Assembly: GCF_036370855.1 (NCBI RefSeq)
Contig: NC_088099.1
Location: forward strand, 32,694,501 to 32,758,500
Length of the DNA stretch: 64,000 nt
Direction: 5' to 3'
Source: Dromaius novaehollandiae
Lineage: Eukaryota > Chordata > Aves > Casuariiformes > Dromaiidae
A program made the position numbers and the translations under genes. Position 1 is the first letter of the stretch. The number at the start of each line of letters is the position of its first letter. Positions 22,021 through 36,300 of this stretch are shown piece by piece. Below the pieces are notes generated by a model that searched no databases, was not told the origin of the DNA, and worked only from the letters and a program-made list of their open reading frames with translations.

Positions 22021-25000
22021 AAACAAGACTGAGTGTTTACCATTTATGATAGATAGACACAAGCCCCAGGATGCTCTGTTGTGAGTGAGGAGCAAACTGC
22101 AGAGGCCAACAGTTACTCTTGAGGAAACGGTGTGTGTGTACCTTGCAGAGGAGTCCAGTAGCAGCACACTCGATCTCTCTCTGTTGCACCAGTTCAGTTT
22201 TACCATTCTTACAATCTCTGAAGTCAAAAGTGTGAGTCAAAAGTTGCCAATATCCTAGGCAAACATGTAAGAATTTTGTGCTGAAATGTTAATCACCACT
22301 ACTGAATGGGATGCATCCCTGCTAGGGTTTGCTACCTGTAAGTAGGTATCTAGTCTAAGGAAGGCAACTGTCTAGATTCCTTCTATACACAGCAGACAGT
22401 CCTGCCACATGATTTCTCCCATCCTAAGGCACAAGCCAGAGGTGTGATTCATCAGTTTCTCATGGTATCTGTCTCTTTGCACAGCAGTCCCACTAGAAAC
22501 AGGGAGTATTCAAACCTTTTTAGCACCGTAGTTCTGTTGTCTTTGCTACATAGTTAGCTTGAGTTAAAGCTATACTATCTCCATGCATTATGCAGGTGCT
22601 CTTGTTCAAGATAGCTGGAGAGAAGCAATGTAGGTAAGTTAACTCTACAGTGAAAACAACTTCTACAACCTGACCATCAGTCTTTGCCAACAGTGTATCT
22701 CTGTGTAACATTATTTAAAATATTAAACACCTTCTGTTGAAGACAAATGCTAACACTATCAGATGCAATGTGCAAGATCGTTTAATTAAGATCTATATGT
22801 GCCCAATCAGTGCAGGAGATTGTGAAGCTCTGCCCAGTACAGAAACCATTTTAGACACATTAGTTCAGGACTGTACCCAAGCTAAGTCTTAAAGGTTACT
22901 TGCATTTTTATAGATTTTTTAGCAATTGTAGGTAAGGGATTAAAAAGTAATTGCTGAGAGTCCTAGCAAATTAAGAATTTAAGTTATGATAGCAGAAATA
23001 AGAGTAGGATGGTATATAAAATGGCTTATGTCTGACACAGAGAGGTTGTCTGGTTTTGTTAATGGCATAATAAAGGAGTCAGCCTTGTAACGTGAATCTT
23101 TTAAACTGAAATCTGTGTGGAATGGGAAATACAAGGGTGTTAGCATCAAATCCTCTGAAAAAATTTTTATGAGGTAATGCTATGCTGACACCAAGCATTT
23201 TAGTATACTTATAAGGTTTAAGACCTTGTAACAATACATTTGATAATTATAATGAGAGTTGCAATGAAAAAATTATTTACCTATAATATTTAGCTCAAAA
23301 ATGATAAAGCCCAAATATATTTTGGGATATATTACCATTATAACTTAAAATCAATATATACGTTAGATAGTTATAAGGGAGAAACCATTAAGAAGTTTGG
23401 CTTCTCAGAGTGATCACTTGTTTAACTTCTCCCGTGCAAGCATAATATAGCCCATGATTGTTTAAAACTTTAATGGGATCTTCAGAAGGATGAATGTGAA
23501 AATGAAAAAAAAAAGTCTGACTTACTGACCAGACTTTGTCTAGAAACCAACATGGAGTTTGATAGGGTGTTCGTATTAATGGCTGAACTATGTTATTTCA
23601 AGCTGTAGCATATATACCTCACCAAATAAGGGACCAGCCAACTTGATGTAAAAGAATAACCTGCCTCTGAGCAGAGCTTATTAGCTTGGGCACAGTTTCA
23701 CATTAGCAAGTCCAAACAGTTTTTGGATTGAATGTGTCTTCCATTTGCGGTTTAGAAAATGAGCTAAGCTATTCCACAACTGTCTCCACCTGACTACATA
23801 GACATGCCTTCACAGTATGGCTTGGACCATGGCCCTTTCCCAGCTTGCTGATACAAGTTGGCTGTCAATTACACTTACTTACCAGATGGTGGGGAGCAGC
23901 CACAGCAAGTTGAAATCAATATCTATATTGATATGAAAATCATTAGATAACCATTGATAGCACTCAAGAACATGTAGCATAGTTTATGAATTTTGCAGGT
24001 TCCTTAAAGAGTGTTCTGTGAAAGTAAATGGCTTTCTCTGCTTGCTTACTTTCTTAAAACAGGGATTACCTGAAAGAAGATTGCAGTTAAAATTGAAGAC
24101 AGAAAAAAGGTAGACATTCCTGGAGGAGTCATTAGCCCTGTGGAGCTCCAGTGAAACGCAGCCTCTGCTTGGATGAAGTTTAGTAACTCTTCTCTGAAAA
24201 GCACATCTTCATCTTTGGAGCACCTATAGTTGAGAAGAGACGGAACATCCTGTTCATCAGTCTGTGTGCAGGTCTGCAGGGACCCTACTCCTGGGAGTGG
24301 CTGTGTTACACTGAATAATTGTAGCGATTTGGGAGACTTTATAGGGACTACGCATCCTCCAAAATCCTCAGTCCTTGAGTGTATTTTCTTCAGTGTCTTC
24401 TGCTTCTGCCCTACTCTTTCTTCTCAAAATCCAAAGCAGTTTGGATTTGACATCTGGAATGTATGTGACCAGTTCAGCATTATAGGGACATTTGTATAAC
24501 TGTGTGACTGCGTACTACAGAGAATGCTGATGTATGCCCAAAGCTAAGAAGGCTCATAAACAGGGGCGACATTAGAAAGAAAAGTGAAGATAGGGTTCAC
24601 CAGCCAAAAAGACACCTCTCAGAGAAACAAGAAAAGAGAGATGGGAGGGGAGAGGGAGAAGAAACAAGAAATCGTTTAATGAATGTATTGATTACAGAAT
24701 TGCTTCATTGTGTATTTTTGGTGTTGCAAGAGGAAGAGGAGAACAGCTTTTTTAATGCCTCATGAACGTTAATATTGATGGCCTCATGAAAGTAAATCTA
24801 GGTTTCTCTAGGGAGAACAGCACAAACACTTTGCTATTTAAAGCTGAAGTTCATGTGAAGGATTGTCATATAAGTCTTCGCTCTTTATACCACGGTTGTT
24901 CAATAGACCAAATATTTTTGGCAATATGCCTGCTTACATGAGTGGGTCAATACTGTTCGTTACATTATGTAACTGGGTACTGCAGCAGACCCAATGAAGC

Positions 25001-25384
25001 AGTAAGCCTGAAATGTTCCAAAAGACCAACTGGGATTTCCCCTGCTGCTATTGTCACAGCATAACTGCTATTTTTAATTTAACCAGTATAAATGAATTTA
25101 CTTGTCTTTTTCTAAGCTTAATGCCTGCTACTCAAAAAAGGATTCAGGCTATGCTAGTGGGATTTTGAACATGCTAGATTTTAAACATGCTATTTCCAAG
25201 CCCAGTGGGGAAAAAGCCAGGAGACCAAGTAGTAAATGTCTCTGTTATGCGGTGTTGTGGTGTTTGGTGATGGAGAAGAAATACTTGGTTGTTGTGTGAA
25301 GGTGGTAGAAAGCCAACTGAAGTTGGGAACTGTGTTTGTGTAAGCCAGAAATCAATTTAGCCAACAATCTTAAGGGAATGCATC
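22021..25384. other. Noncoding, no gene seen
   Basis: Unique-looking AT-rich DNA. ORFs of 60-90 codons (for example 24230-24499 plus) show no domain. An A-rich run lies near 23504-23513. I see no clear repeat family. Confidence 0.6.
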
Positions 25385-25520
25385 ATAAAATGATGGAGAG
25401 GGCAGAGCGATGTAACTGGTTGTTACAACAGAGGGTTGGGAACCAGGACGCCTTGGTTTCCAGTGTTGTCCAACTTACACATTGAGTGCCTAGTCCTGCC
25501 AGGTACTAAACATCTTCTGA
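25385..25520 (+). repeat. MIR-like SINE fragment
   Basis: GGTTGGGAACCAGGACGCCTTGGTTTCCAG-type sequence (25433-25463) resembles the MIR segment 'ctgggagtcaggagacctgggttctag', preceded by GGGCAGAGCGATGTAACTGG. GAGTGCCTAGTCCTGCCAGG further on fits no clear MIR part, so the right boundary is uncertain. Confidence 0.4.
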
Positions 25521-25668
25521 CTTAGGTTCTTGTCTATTCAGGATCTTGCTGTGTGGCCTTCACCTGCTTCAGCCAGACACTTGGACTATAAATAGTCAAA
25601 ATGTTGCTGATTTGAAAACTAGAGTTTATGCTGAACTGTTTTTTTCTGGATTTAAAGCAATGTGCATG

Positions 25669-25694
25669 CACACACACACACACACACACACACA
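25669..25694 (+). repeat. (CA)13 microsatellite
   Basis: Thirteen uninterrupted CA units follow TGTGCATG. It is a dinucleotide microsatellite and probably length-variable. It creates Thr-His or Cys-Val repeats in spurious ORFs on both strands. Confidence 0.97.
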
Positions 25695-25696
25695 AA

Positions 25697-28334
25697 GTCT
25701 TAAAAGTCATTTTTTGAGAACCTGTTTCCAAGAAGATATATCGACATAGTGCTTTTCTTGAGTGGTAATTGTATGCTGTAGTGTGGACCTCTACAGTAAT
25801 ATAAATCCTATGACACATCTCTGCAGAGTGTATATGTTCATGATAAATATGCAAAACAATATTAGCTGTACTGTGGCTGGGTTGCTAAGAAAAGGGCTCA
25901 GTAACAAAGACTGTGAAGTGTAAAAAGCCATACATTAATCACATACGAAGCTAGAACTTACAGTTCCTGGACCCTGGCCCAGTGTACTATTCCTTAGGCC
26001 AAAAGGTAAATCTGAGAGTAAAACAGAGAGTTTAACTATGTCCATGGTTACTAGAGTTCTACTGTTGATTATGTGACCCAACATATCCATGACTGAAAAA
26101 GTGCAGAGAAACTTGGGAGAATGTAATGACTACCGGTGCACTCAGAAGAGTTAGCAAGTGACTAACAAGCACTGTGCACTTGTAAATAATGGTTTTCCAG
26201 AGATATATAATTTGTTCCATGATTTTCATGGCACTTCCCATCATGAAGTTCAGCTGCAGTCCTGATAACCCCAGTTCCTTGTTTAGTTATTCCTTCTTCG
26301 CTATCTCCTCCTTGCCTCTCAATCGTATTGTCTTCCAGTCATTAATTCTTGACCTAGTTTTTTCTTTCTTCCCACAAACCTCCACTTCCTCTTTCTACCA
26401 GTTTTTTTCAGCAGTCTCCTCCTGTATCAGTTTCACTCATTTGTACCTGTGTTTCTGTCAGGAAGAAAAGAAAAGGGGAAGGGGAAGGCAAGGGGGAAAG
26501 GGAAAGGCGAAGGGGAAGAAAGAATAAAAATCCAGGAGAAACAAGTTTTTGGTCTCAACCTGTAACATCCCAAAGCTCCAACTATTGGAAAAGCTCTGAT
26601 CACTCCTGGTTGGGTATGTTGTTGAACTGGAATTTCAACAGGAAAGAGCAGGTAAGTCCTTCCTGAGCACCTATGAGGAGATTTTTCAAAGGCTTGGACC
26701 CTGGTCAAACTTGGTGAGCTATTCACCAAACTCAGCAAAATCCATGACACAAAAATTGTCTCTTTACAGATTTTAGATCACTTCTTGAAGGTGTGACGTT
26801 CTGAATCTTTTCAGAGAAAAGGTTGTGAACACACACACAAAACAATGCAATTTGGCCATGATTTTGCAGGAGATGGAGAGAGAGAGAGGGAAGGAAAGAT
26901 GATTTGGTGTGCAGCAGATATGTGTGGCGGCATGTAGACATTCAAACATAAAATTTCAACAGTAAAATCAACAGTTAAAGTACTGCTAAGTTATAGCAAC
27001 CGGATTTTATCATAGTTTCAGGCAAACTTACTGATAGCTGATGCTATCGGCACCACACCATATTGCAATTCACACATAGTATACTCATACCTTTTGTGTC
27101 ATAATTAGTTTTTATATTTCTGCAACACAGCATAGCATGATATTTTTCTCAAATGTTTATAACTGGACTGTCCCACTGTTGAGCCTGGTGTTTTAAATAT
27201 CAATTTACCATTTTAAAATTAGTGCTGTGTAAAGAACAAAGGAGAATATAATACCATGGAAACTTCTAACCCATTCGTGTATCAAGGTTTTGTTAGATTG
27301 CTAAATCCATGAGTTTCACCTGCTACTTTAAAGACATTTACACTTCTTTCTCTGTGGGTCTCATCCTGCGAAGTATCAATTGCCTTCTGTGAAGCAGCCC
27401 CCAAATCTGTCAAAACTCGGTGAATCAGGTACTCAGCTCCTGTAGCACTGAACTTCAATACATCAATTTTATTTGGATTCTGTGTTTGGTTTCTTAGAAG
27501 TCCAGTCTTTTGTCATGGTAATTTATGTTCTTGTATATTCAGTTTGCAGACACTGCTTCTGTTGATCACTTAAAAATTTGGCATGACTCCGAGTAAAACA
27601 TTCAGCATTATGTACTGTATACCAGATGTGGATTAACTAAATGGTGCTTGTGTTCCTACATGTAAGATCCAAAAATGCACTTATATATAATCATTCAATA
27701 TAACAAACCATATTTTAAAATATAATCTATTTAATCAACCATTTGCAATACCAGGGAAACAAAATTTTATGTGACAAATTATTCTGTATGAGATAATTTA
27801 TGCTTTGCAGATTTTCCTAGTTGCTTATTTTAAATAGCTAAATTTTTTTCTTTCTTCTGAAGGATTGCAAAGTGCTAGACAAACTACAGTACTGAGCAGC
27901 AGAACATTTCTAGGGTGAAATGTGGTAAATGTTTAGTGACAGACAGGAAATCTGTGTGCCATTTAAAGGAAGATTTAGAAAAAAAAAACAGGATCAAGTT
28001 GAAACTACTGGGACGATTAAATTAACTCACTGTTTTTGACCCTTTGACATGTATGAAGAGTTTAGTTTCCTTACAGAAAGGAAAGAATAGCACTATGGAA
28101 GCCAGGCAAAGGCCAAAGCAGGCATATACTGTTCAAATATCCCTACAGAGTTCTGCTAATGCTGCTCAGTCCTGACACTATTTTTGGCAGATGCTGCTAG
28201 GCAAGCTCAGTTCTGGGTAGTTTTGCAATGTGGATGATCATCCTGCAGAAACCAGCTTTATTATTCTTTACAATTAATAATTATTCTCAGCTTAATGGAG
28301 CATTCATAATACAGAATGAAATAGATTAATTGCT
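25697..28334. other. Noncoding; purine tract at 26460-26526
   Basis: The tract at 26460-26526 is a GGGGAAGG/GGGAAA-type purine simple repeat. A short (GA)n run lies near 26876-26888 and a short (CA)n near 26829-26838. Otherwise AT-rich without recognised genes; ORFs on both strands over 26189-26941 are composed largely of these tracts. Confidence 0.7.
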
Positions 28335-28800
28335 GCCTGGGCTCTCAAAATCAAATGGATTTACCTGTGCAGAAGAGCTCCAGGGGGACAGCTCCCATGC
28401 TAACCTTATTGCTTCCTGACCAAGACTCCCGAGCTTCCCATTCCTCCTGATCCACCACCAAAGTATGCAAAATGCTACAAAACCGTCTGCTCCTTTCATC
28501 CAAACCCTTTTACCCCCAACTCCCTTCTCCATGGCTGAGCCTCCCACTGCTTCCAGCTTCCCAACTTCCATCAGCCACCTCCCGCTACAGCCCATGTGAG
28601 CTACCCAGCTGCAGAGCCCACAGCACAGAGCTTCCCTCTCCAGGCAGCTTTGCCCTCAGCCCTCCTGCGTCTTAGACTAGCGGTGGCTGCTGCTTGCCCA
28701 CCCACTGCACTCCCTCGGCCTCTTCTTGGCTGCCAGGGCCAGCTGTGCTCGTCCCCTTCTCGTTCACCTACAAAGCAAGGCTTGGCTCTTCTTCTGACTG
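28335..28800. other. GC-rich, pyrimidine-biased block of unknown origin
   Basis: About 460 bases with high C+T on the plus strand (CCACCTCCCGCTACAGCCC, CCACTGCACTCCCTCGGCC and similar) in AT-rich surroundings. Overlapping short ORFs occur in two plus frames and one minus frame, which points to composition rather than coding. It may be an unclassified repeat or a retained GC-rich segment. I did not find flanking direct repeats. Confidence 0.3.
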
Positions 28801-31800
28801 GGTTTCACAAATGCAAGCTCAAGCTGTACTTACTAGCAGCATGCTCTGAGGGCAGAAATGGAGAATATATTCTGGAAAAACAGGACATGTAAGTGACTCC
28901 TCTGGGTTACGTAAGAGGAGAGAGGGAGAATAATGGAAAAGGACAGTGAGAAAAGCCCCTCAAAGAACACGTCTGGAATCATGAGCACAGGGAGGGGAGA
29001 GGTAGAGTTTGAGGACATGAGAGGTGACATCAATATTGGTATCGAGTCCTGAAAGTTCAGGTGATTTTGATGGGGTCAGAGGGAGAAGGTAATGAACAGG
29101 TAGAAAGAAACTGAGATGGGCTGAGGCACATCAAGAAGATTGTTTAGCTCTTGTTATTATAGAGGACTGGGAGGGAAAAGTAGGATCCAGGATTCATTCA
29201 CTTTCACCTAAATTAGACTGGGATAATATTATTCTGTGCTAGAAGGGAAACATTTGGCCAGGATCTAAACTGTAATCTGAGGCATTCAGGAGAGCTTGTG
29301 TTAATCACCCTCAACAGGAGTCTGCTGGATGTGATGTCACTGCCTTTCAAATGCAAAAACATTTGCTCTTCAAAAGGGTCTTTATGAGCCTCTGATAAGT
29401 CATCGTTGGCACAGAGAGGTTTGATAGGCACATTGCACAGTGTCACTGCCACTCATGCACGGCAACAGCAGACCCATGTTGTCACACAGCTGCAGGAAGT
29501 TTGCTGCTAAGTCCCTGTGGCCTCAGTAACAATATAGATGATTTTAGCCTCTTAATCCACAGTGACAGCTGACTCTTGATTCCTTGTTATATATAATGCC
29601 ATCACATGATTGCACCCTGTATATCTATTGTCTATATCTTGGTTATTTCTGTAGTAATTGTAAATCTTTGTAGGCAGCTTTTAATCGCTCTTCACACCGC
29701 AACTTGCCTTTTTTTCTTCTGGCTTCTATTGTCATGACACTAGAGGGTGACAAAGATCCAAATGAGAACTACAATGGAACCATTTAGAACAGAAAATTTG
29801 AAATTAAGTGGAATTTCTTGACCTTTATAAGTCTTTCAGTAGAACAGGCCTGGAGATTCAGCACTGCTAATGACAGTTTAATAGAAGCTAATGGCACTTA
29901 ATGGAAGTTTCTTTGATTTAGACCAATTCTGAATCAGGTAGTTCAAAACTAAGAAAGTTATAGCCAGATTTTCCGGGACTTTTCCAGGGTGGAGTTGAAA
30001 AGAATGGAGTGGTATTGCAAGTTTGGGGTAGTGGAAGGAAACTTACATAATTAGAAGATGTCAATATGAAGAAGAGGAAAAAATATATATAAATTTAGAC
30101 ACTGAAAGTACTGTTTCTAATCCAAGCAGTAGTTTTCAGTTATAGAATTTGTTACTTAATTAAAGAAAAACAAAACTTTCATATATGTAATATTGTTTAC
30201 AAATGTGAATAGATTGGTTAGGAAATGCAAAAGGTACAGTTCTTACTACAGTGTTGACTTTACAACACTAAGCATGCTACTCTAGTTTTCTAAAACATTC
30301 ACATGCTCTGCTACTGCCTCTCATGGACATGTATTTTATTTTGCACGTGAAAAAAGATTTTAGATGTATACTGGTTGCATGTAGACACATACATGGCCAG
30401 AGAGTCAGGATCAAACCATCCATGTTTTTGTGTCCAGATGCAATAACAATCTATAGAAATATAAGCTCCAAGGCAGGTCTTGCATCAATTAAAATGCGGT
30501 CCATGATATGTGTTAAATACTTCAATTATTTAAAAATAGCAAGAAATGCTACTGTTGAAATCATTTCCCTGGCTTTATTTGCAGGTGTAAGGTAACTATT
30601 TAAGTGGCATTTGCATGACATTATCAGTTCCCAGGGCTTTATTGTGATATCTGACAGAAACTGTAATGCATCAGTACTCAGAAGTATGTTAATCCCAGCT
30701 TTCAGTTCAACAGAGTATTTCTAGGCTGTAAGATGGTGGAAAAGGAGTGGAAATATGAACCCTAAATTTCCAACATCTGAAGTGTAGTGAAAAGGACCTC
30801 CGAATGTTATTTTAAAATATCATCCTTTTTAGCCAGTCTCATGATGTTTGGGCTCTTACTCATTACTCTCAATGGCTGGTGTTGGCGATATTGCATGCAA
30901 ATGGCACCAGTCTGTGCTAACGTGAAGCAACGAGGGATGTACCCCACCCATTAAAGTGATCAAAAGATGTATAAACCAGGCTGATGGAAACTTTGGGAAG
31001 AAATAAAATTCGGTTAAAGATTCTGGCTTCTCTAAGCACTTGGCCGAAAGCAGCAATGGTTAGTGGTTAGAATAAGACACAGACTATAATATTTGCTGTC
31101 AACTTCACCCGACAGAGCCAAACCACCTTTGCACTCCCCTCACTCTCTGGGCTTCCACCAGCCAGCTTGCATCCCACTTGAATATACAGCAGTTTTAGCC
31201 AGCTAGGCTGGGATGCCTTTTGTGTGGCTTTTGTGCTCAAGACGAAGCACAAGCTGGAGAGCACCTTCATTTCCCCACTAAGGAAGATGGAAAACCCCGC
31301 ACAGATTGTAATGTGTGTGTTCCCCATTCCAGATAACACCAGTGGGAGAGAGGCTAGTGACCGCCTTTGGGGCTGTCTGTGCTTGTTGGATGAAGCAAAG
31401 AGGATGATACCTTGGTGGAGGACATAGGACTTGAATAGAGACACCTTGTGTATTTTCACAGTCCACCTTTCACTTCAGTTTTCTCTGTAAAAAAATATTC
31501 CTCCCATAAAAATGTCTATAACACGCTTTGAGATCATTATGGTCTGACAGAAACACTGATAAAAGCTGGACGGAAAGAACTTGCTTTCATAGATGTGTGT
31601 AAGCTAAGCACAAGGCCTGAAATCATCTTGTCTGACTATAGGTACTCAACCAACATGCATGTGTTGCGGCTGTAGTTGTCTTTGGTCTCTGTATAAGCAG
31701 TGGAGAGTGATAGGACCCTAGAGGGACTAACCTTCAAACTTAAACTGGCCTTTGTGACCAAGTCTGTCATTTGCCTTAATGACGTGCCTTGTGTTTTCCA

Positions 31801-33315
31801 GAGAAAACATTCTTGCAAAAATACATATGTAACGGTTGTTCTCTGTAATCTTTAAAGTGTCCTAGCAGCCCTGACTGATTCTCAGTAGTAAAAAATGAGG
31901 GGAGACACCCAGCAGTTGGCCCAAGAAGAGAGATAATTGCCTTTACTTTACGGAATTGCCTAAGTAAGAACTCAGCCTTAGGAAAAGCAGGCAATAGCAA
32001 CAAGATAGTTCATGTACCCGCTGGTGGTTTCAGTGAAGTAAAGAGGAATAATACTAATGCGCTCAAGACGCTGTCCAGAGAGAATAATCTGTGTTTGTAG
32101 ACCAAAGACTAAGCGCAAGGTAATATAAATGGAAGTCAGTTAGGAGAGAAGTAACTCAAAGCTCAGGGCGCAGGGTTTTGCTATGAAGTCTGGACCTCTG
32201 GCTTTTACATGTAGGTCACACAAAACGAACTCTGGGTGAAAGATACCAAAAAGCAATGTTAAAATAATGCTGTTGAGAAGTCTAGAAAGGCATTTGTGTT
32301 TGTTTTGGTTGTAACCTTTTGTTACAATAATTTTTTTATTTTATTTTATTAAGTCTCTTATGGTCCCTAAAAGAGCTCTTCACCGTGTTTGACTCAATCT
32401 TCAGTGGAAGGCATGAATATCACATCTTAACAGTTTATTTTGTTCCACAAGCTTATTTTGTTTTGCCGTTTAAAGGAAAATGCCTACTTCCTCTCACACA
32501 GTTCCTGACCGTGGCTGTTCTTTATTTCAGTATAAAGATGGAAGGTTCCCCCCTCCCCCCGCAGTCTCCAGTCATTTGTTTTTTGCTTTTTTCCCCCTAA
32601 TTCTTCAGTACTTAAATGCCAAAAATAACTGGAAGTACATTGCTCTTTTCTGACCATCATTTGGGAGAGATTAAAATTAATTATCTATTTCTTGGCATGG
32701 GGAAATCTAGAACATTCTCCACCCTTTACTAAGTGACATTTTGCCTTGGCAGGGGTTGCAAAGGATCTGCACACAGAGTGGAAATTTTTTAGGCCTCAGA
32801 AGTCACAACATGAGGATCTTCAGCTGGAAAAGACAGTCTGGAAACCATTCAGATTCCCCGCTCCTGTCAATATTTTGGACTTTTACTCTTCCATTAAGTC
32901 CTCCAGTATAAATGGCATAGGGCCATGTGGAATATCCTCTACGTCTTGATTTAATGCTTTAATTGTTCATAGCATTGTTAATGTCAGTACTTAAAGACTT
33001 TATCTAATCCTATGCAGACACAGCATATTCCTTCAGGACCACATAAAATATGGCTCTAAAGATATTTAACAAAGATATCAAGAATTTATAATACAGAAGA
33101 GCAATAAGGATCTCCTGAACTCTGAGTATATATGCTTTTTAGAATCTGCCAGTAGTAAGATCATACGCTGACTGGTTTTGATTTCTACAATTATTTTAAG
33201 ACTCCATCTATTTTTGGAATCATCTGAATAAATGTGCTAAACTGCACATAACCTCATGATGATAAATTTCTTAAATTCATCACTGCCATCCAATCCTATA
33301 CCATCAGCTTGAAAT
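28801..33315. other. Noncoding, no gene seen
   Basis: AT-rich. A single octamer ATTTGCAT lies at 30609-30616. A weak CTCF-like core (CACTAGAGGGTG) is at 29741-29752. The 31067-31459 minus-strand frame of 130 codons has no recognisable domain and overlaps frames on the other strand. Confidence 0.6.
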
Positions 33316-33330
33316 CTTTGATCTTTGATC
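33316..33330 (+). promoter_or_regulatory. Tandem TCF/LEF-like motifs
   Basis: CTTTGATC occurs twice back to back (33316-33323 and 33323-33330, sharing one C), matching the TCF7/LEF1 recognition sequence of Wnt-responsive elements. The sequence is also a trivial 7-base tandem duplication, so slippage is an alternative explanation. Confidence 0.3.
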
Positions 33331-36300
33331 TTGAGCTTGTAACTCAAAAATAAAATCATTAGGAAGAAGTTGGTTAGTAACTGTCAAATGATTTGAAGGC
33401 TAGAGGCATGATTCTTTGCTGACATTTACCATTTGTAGTCATTGCAATCTTTATGAACTGGATCTTCTATGGTCCGTAGCCTTTATGTTGCTTCGGAAGA
33501 GTAGTTCATGCAAAATTGGCAATGGGGATGTTGCAACATAATAGATTAACACCAACTCTTCTATCCCGCAGCTTAGGAACATAGTGGTCAGGTCACACAG
33601 ATCAGGCTGGAGTGCTATAGTGCTCCACATAGATACACCTCACTGCATGAGAGGTCTGCTGGAAACTGCTGCAGTCAGACCACATTGGAAGTCTACAGCA
33701 GCTTTAACTTATGTAAAAGAGCTTCAGCAGAGGCAGAACAAAAGAAAAACAAAGGTGCTGATTATCCATTTTCTCCCTACCCTTCTGTAAAGCCAGGTTG
33801 CTAGGAGTGGAGAATCCTCTCCTATAGACAAAGATGCCTGAGCCATGATGCTTTTCAGGATTCTTAAATTCATGATACTACTTGATCTAGTGCTAATCTC
33901 CTATATACACTTCTCTTTAGCAAGGAGTAACTCAAAGGCCAAAGGAACAGGCAAATTCACGTGTGCAAGAAGAAGCCATTGAGTAGATTTCAGGGGTCAA
34001 GAGAAATATTTGGGAAAGTTTCAAAAAATGGATGACTAGTTAATATAAAAAATTGCCTGAGCCAAATCCTCATCTGGTTAATATCACTTTATTCCTACGA
34101 AACTTAAATCTCTAGATTCATTAACACCAGATGAAGATCTGGTCCTTGTCTGGATTTTTCCAGACATGCAGCTATTACTTTTGCCCTCAGTTCCTAGCCA
34201 TGTTCTTTAAATGCAATGAGGCAGCCAAAATTTCAGAAATATTGGAGAAGAGGTGTTGTCGGATTTCCAATTCAAGCCAATACTGAAAAATTGCTTCAAA
34301 CTATTCTGGAGGGATAACTACTCTTCCCCATAACTGTCAGATCAAGATGGTAAATTCATTAAATCATAAGCATAAGTGATGGCAAAATGAGGCTGTTGCT
34401 GAGGTTGTGCACAGGCTTTGTTCAATATCTCACATTTTAATAAGAATATGAAGTCTTTGTTGTTATAGATATACAGAGTAGTTGATATTAATAAGAAAAT
34501 ACAGTTTGTTTTTATGCCCCTTGTCTGAAAGCAGCAGAAAAATCCTACTGTGTTTCCAAAAAAATTTCACTGAATTTTGAGAAATCTGGCTAAGGTCTGA
34601 AAAATCTTTTCTTCATGAAAAAAACATGTGGAAAAGTCAATTTTATTTTTTCCCTGGTGATACTCTGCTGACACTCTCTGAGTAAAACCAAGAAGTTACT
34701 GTGGTAACTGCACAAGCTACAAGATGCTATTCCTGGGAAAGAGATCTTCCTAGAATTCAGGAGCTATTCCTAAAGTCTATATGTAAATATCTTGCAATTT
34801 GTGATGCATACATCATAGATTTGAAAATGCCTCCTTTGTGAATGCTCTGAATGTAAATCTAAACTAATATTTCTTGATAATTCATATATGCTTGAGGAGA
34901 TTATACAGACTCTTTCTTCTGACTGGTGGTCTGTACTAGAAATATTACCTATTCTGCATCTTATCACTGATAGATACCCACTGCAATTCCTGTGTTACAT
35001 CCTGATGTGTATGAATCACAACATACATTTGGTTAGATTAATATGCACATTTATTAGTGGATAACAAACACCTTTAAAATACTGAGTTCATTAAGAAGGT
35101 TCCAGCAGTCCTAGAGATCTGTACTGAATAGAAGAAACTCAATAATGCAGATTCAGAACAGAAACTTTGAGTCATGGATAATCCAAATGCATACAAATAT
35201 GTGAGAATCTCTAAACATTGCATGGATCTTTCCTGTAACATGTAGGGCCAGTAAGGTCAAAGGGAATTTTTTCCTTGACTTCAGTGATGCCAAGTAAATG
35301 AGATGACACAGAGAAAGGAATCTGTGTATTTTATAGCTTTGGAATTATCCAGGGAATTCGCTTCTCACCAAAAATTTTACTGTTGAACATCAACGGATCT
35401 AGCTGTGTTCTCATCTCAGGCTTACATTGTTTCCCACATTGTCAGATGCTGCCTTTTGATAATTAATTTTCAATAATTAAACAGAAAGAATTTGCCTGGG
35501 ATTTTGAGTCTTTGGTACCAGAAGGCCTCAGAACAGAATGGCCACCTGGAGGGGTTTCCTGAAAGGCTTTGTTCAAAGTGAATCCCAGCCAAACAAAACA
35601 TTACTGGGACTGAATTAGTACCAGATACAAAATAGGATGTTTAGGAAACCAGACATACATAACAGGCACATCGGAGCTGATCACGGACAAGATAAAAGAA
35701 ATGCAAAAGCAGCCAGCTTGTGTGTGAAGTGCTCCTACCCTTCCTTCCTGCCAGCTTTCCCAGGCTAATATCACACAGCCTGCCTGGGTCGCAGAGCAAC
35801 CTGGGTACAATGACTAGTACTAGCAACCCTTCCAGGCAGAACCACTGCTTTGGTCACCTATCATCCGAGCATCCATTTCCTTATTAAAATAGTAGTAGTA
35901 GTGGAAGCTTTGGGTGTATTCATGGACTCTCCAGTCCTTCTTCCACACTTCTTTAGTGTGTGTGATGAAGAACTAAAGCTCTATGTGAGGCTTTTTATTT
36001 GTTTTTCCTTGGTTGTTTGCTCTGATTTCCTTGATGGACAGCCTTCCTGAGGATGGTTTCAGCATTGTCTTCCTGAAATAAGGGCAGTTCTTAGGGCAAT
36101 ACAGAGGAAATTCCAAGAGACAACCCAACTTATTTATTTCTTCATGGGAGAAATCAACATAGGATCAGTCTATTCAAATAAAACTCCAATAAATTGTAGT
36201 GGTGCTGCATAAAAAACTTCAAGATTGTTTCATAACCAATAAGATTAAGAAGTCTTTTGAATATGTGTACTCTGTAGTATATTGCTAGTAAATGTAGTCT

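Noticed and set aside
25534..25854. ORFs over the CA repeat on both strands
   Set aside because: Cys-Val and His-Thr repeats are translations of the microsatellite.
35536..35556. CTCF-like sequence GGCCACCTGGAGGGG
   Set aside because: Three mismatches to the core consensus.
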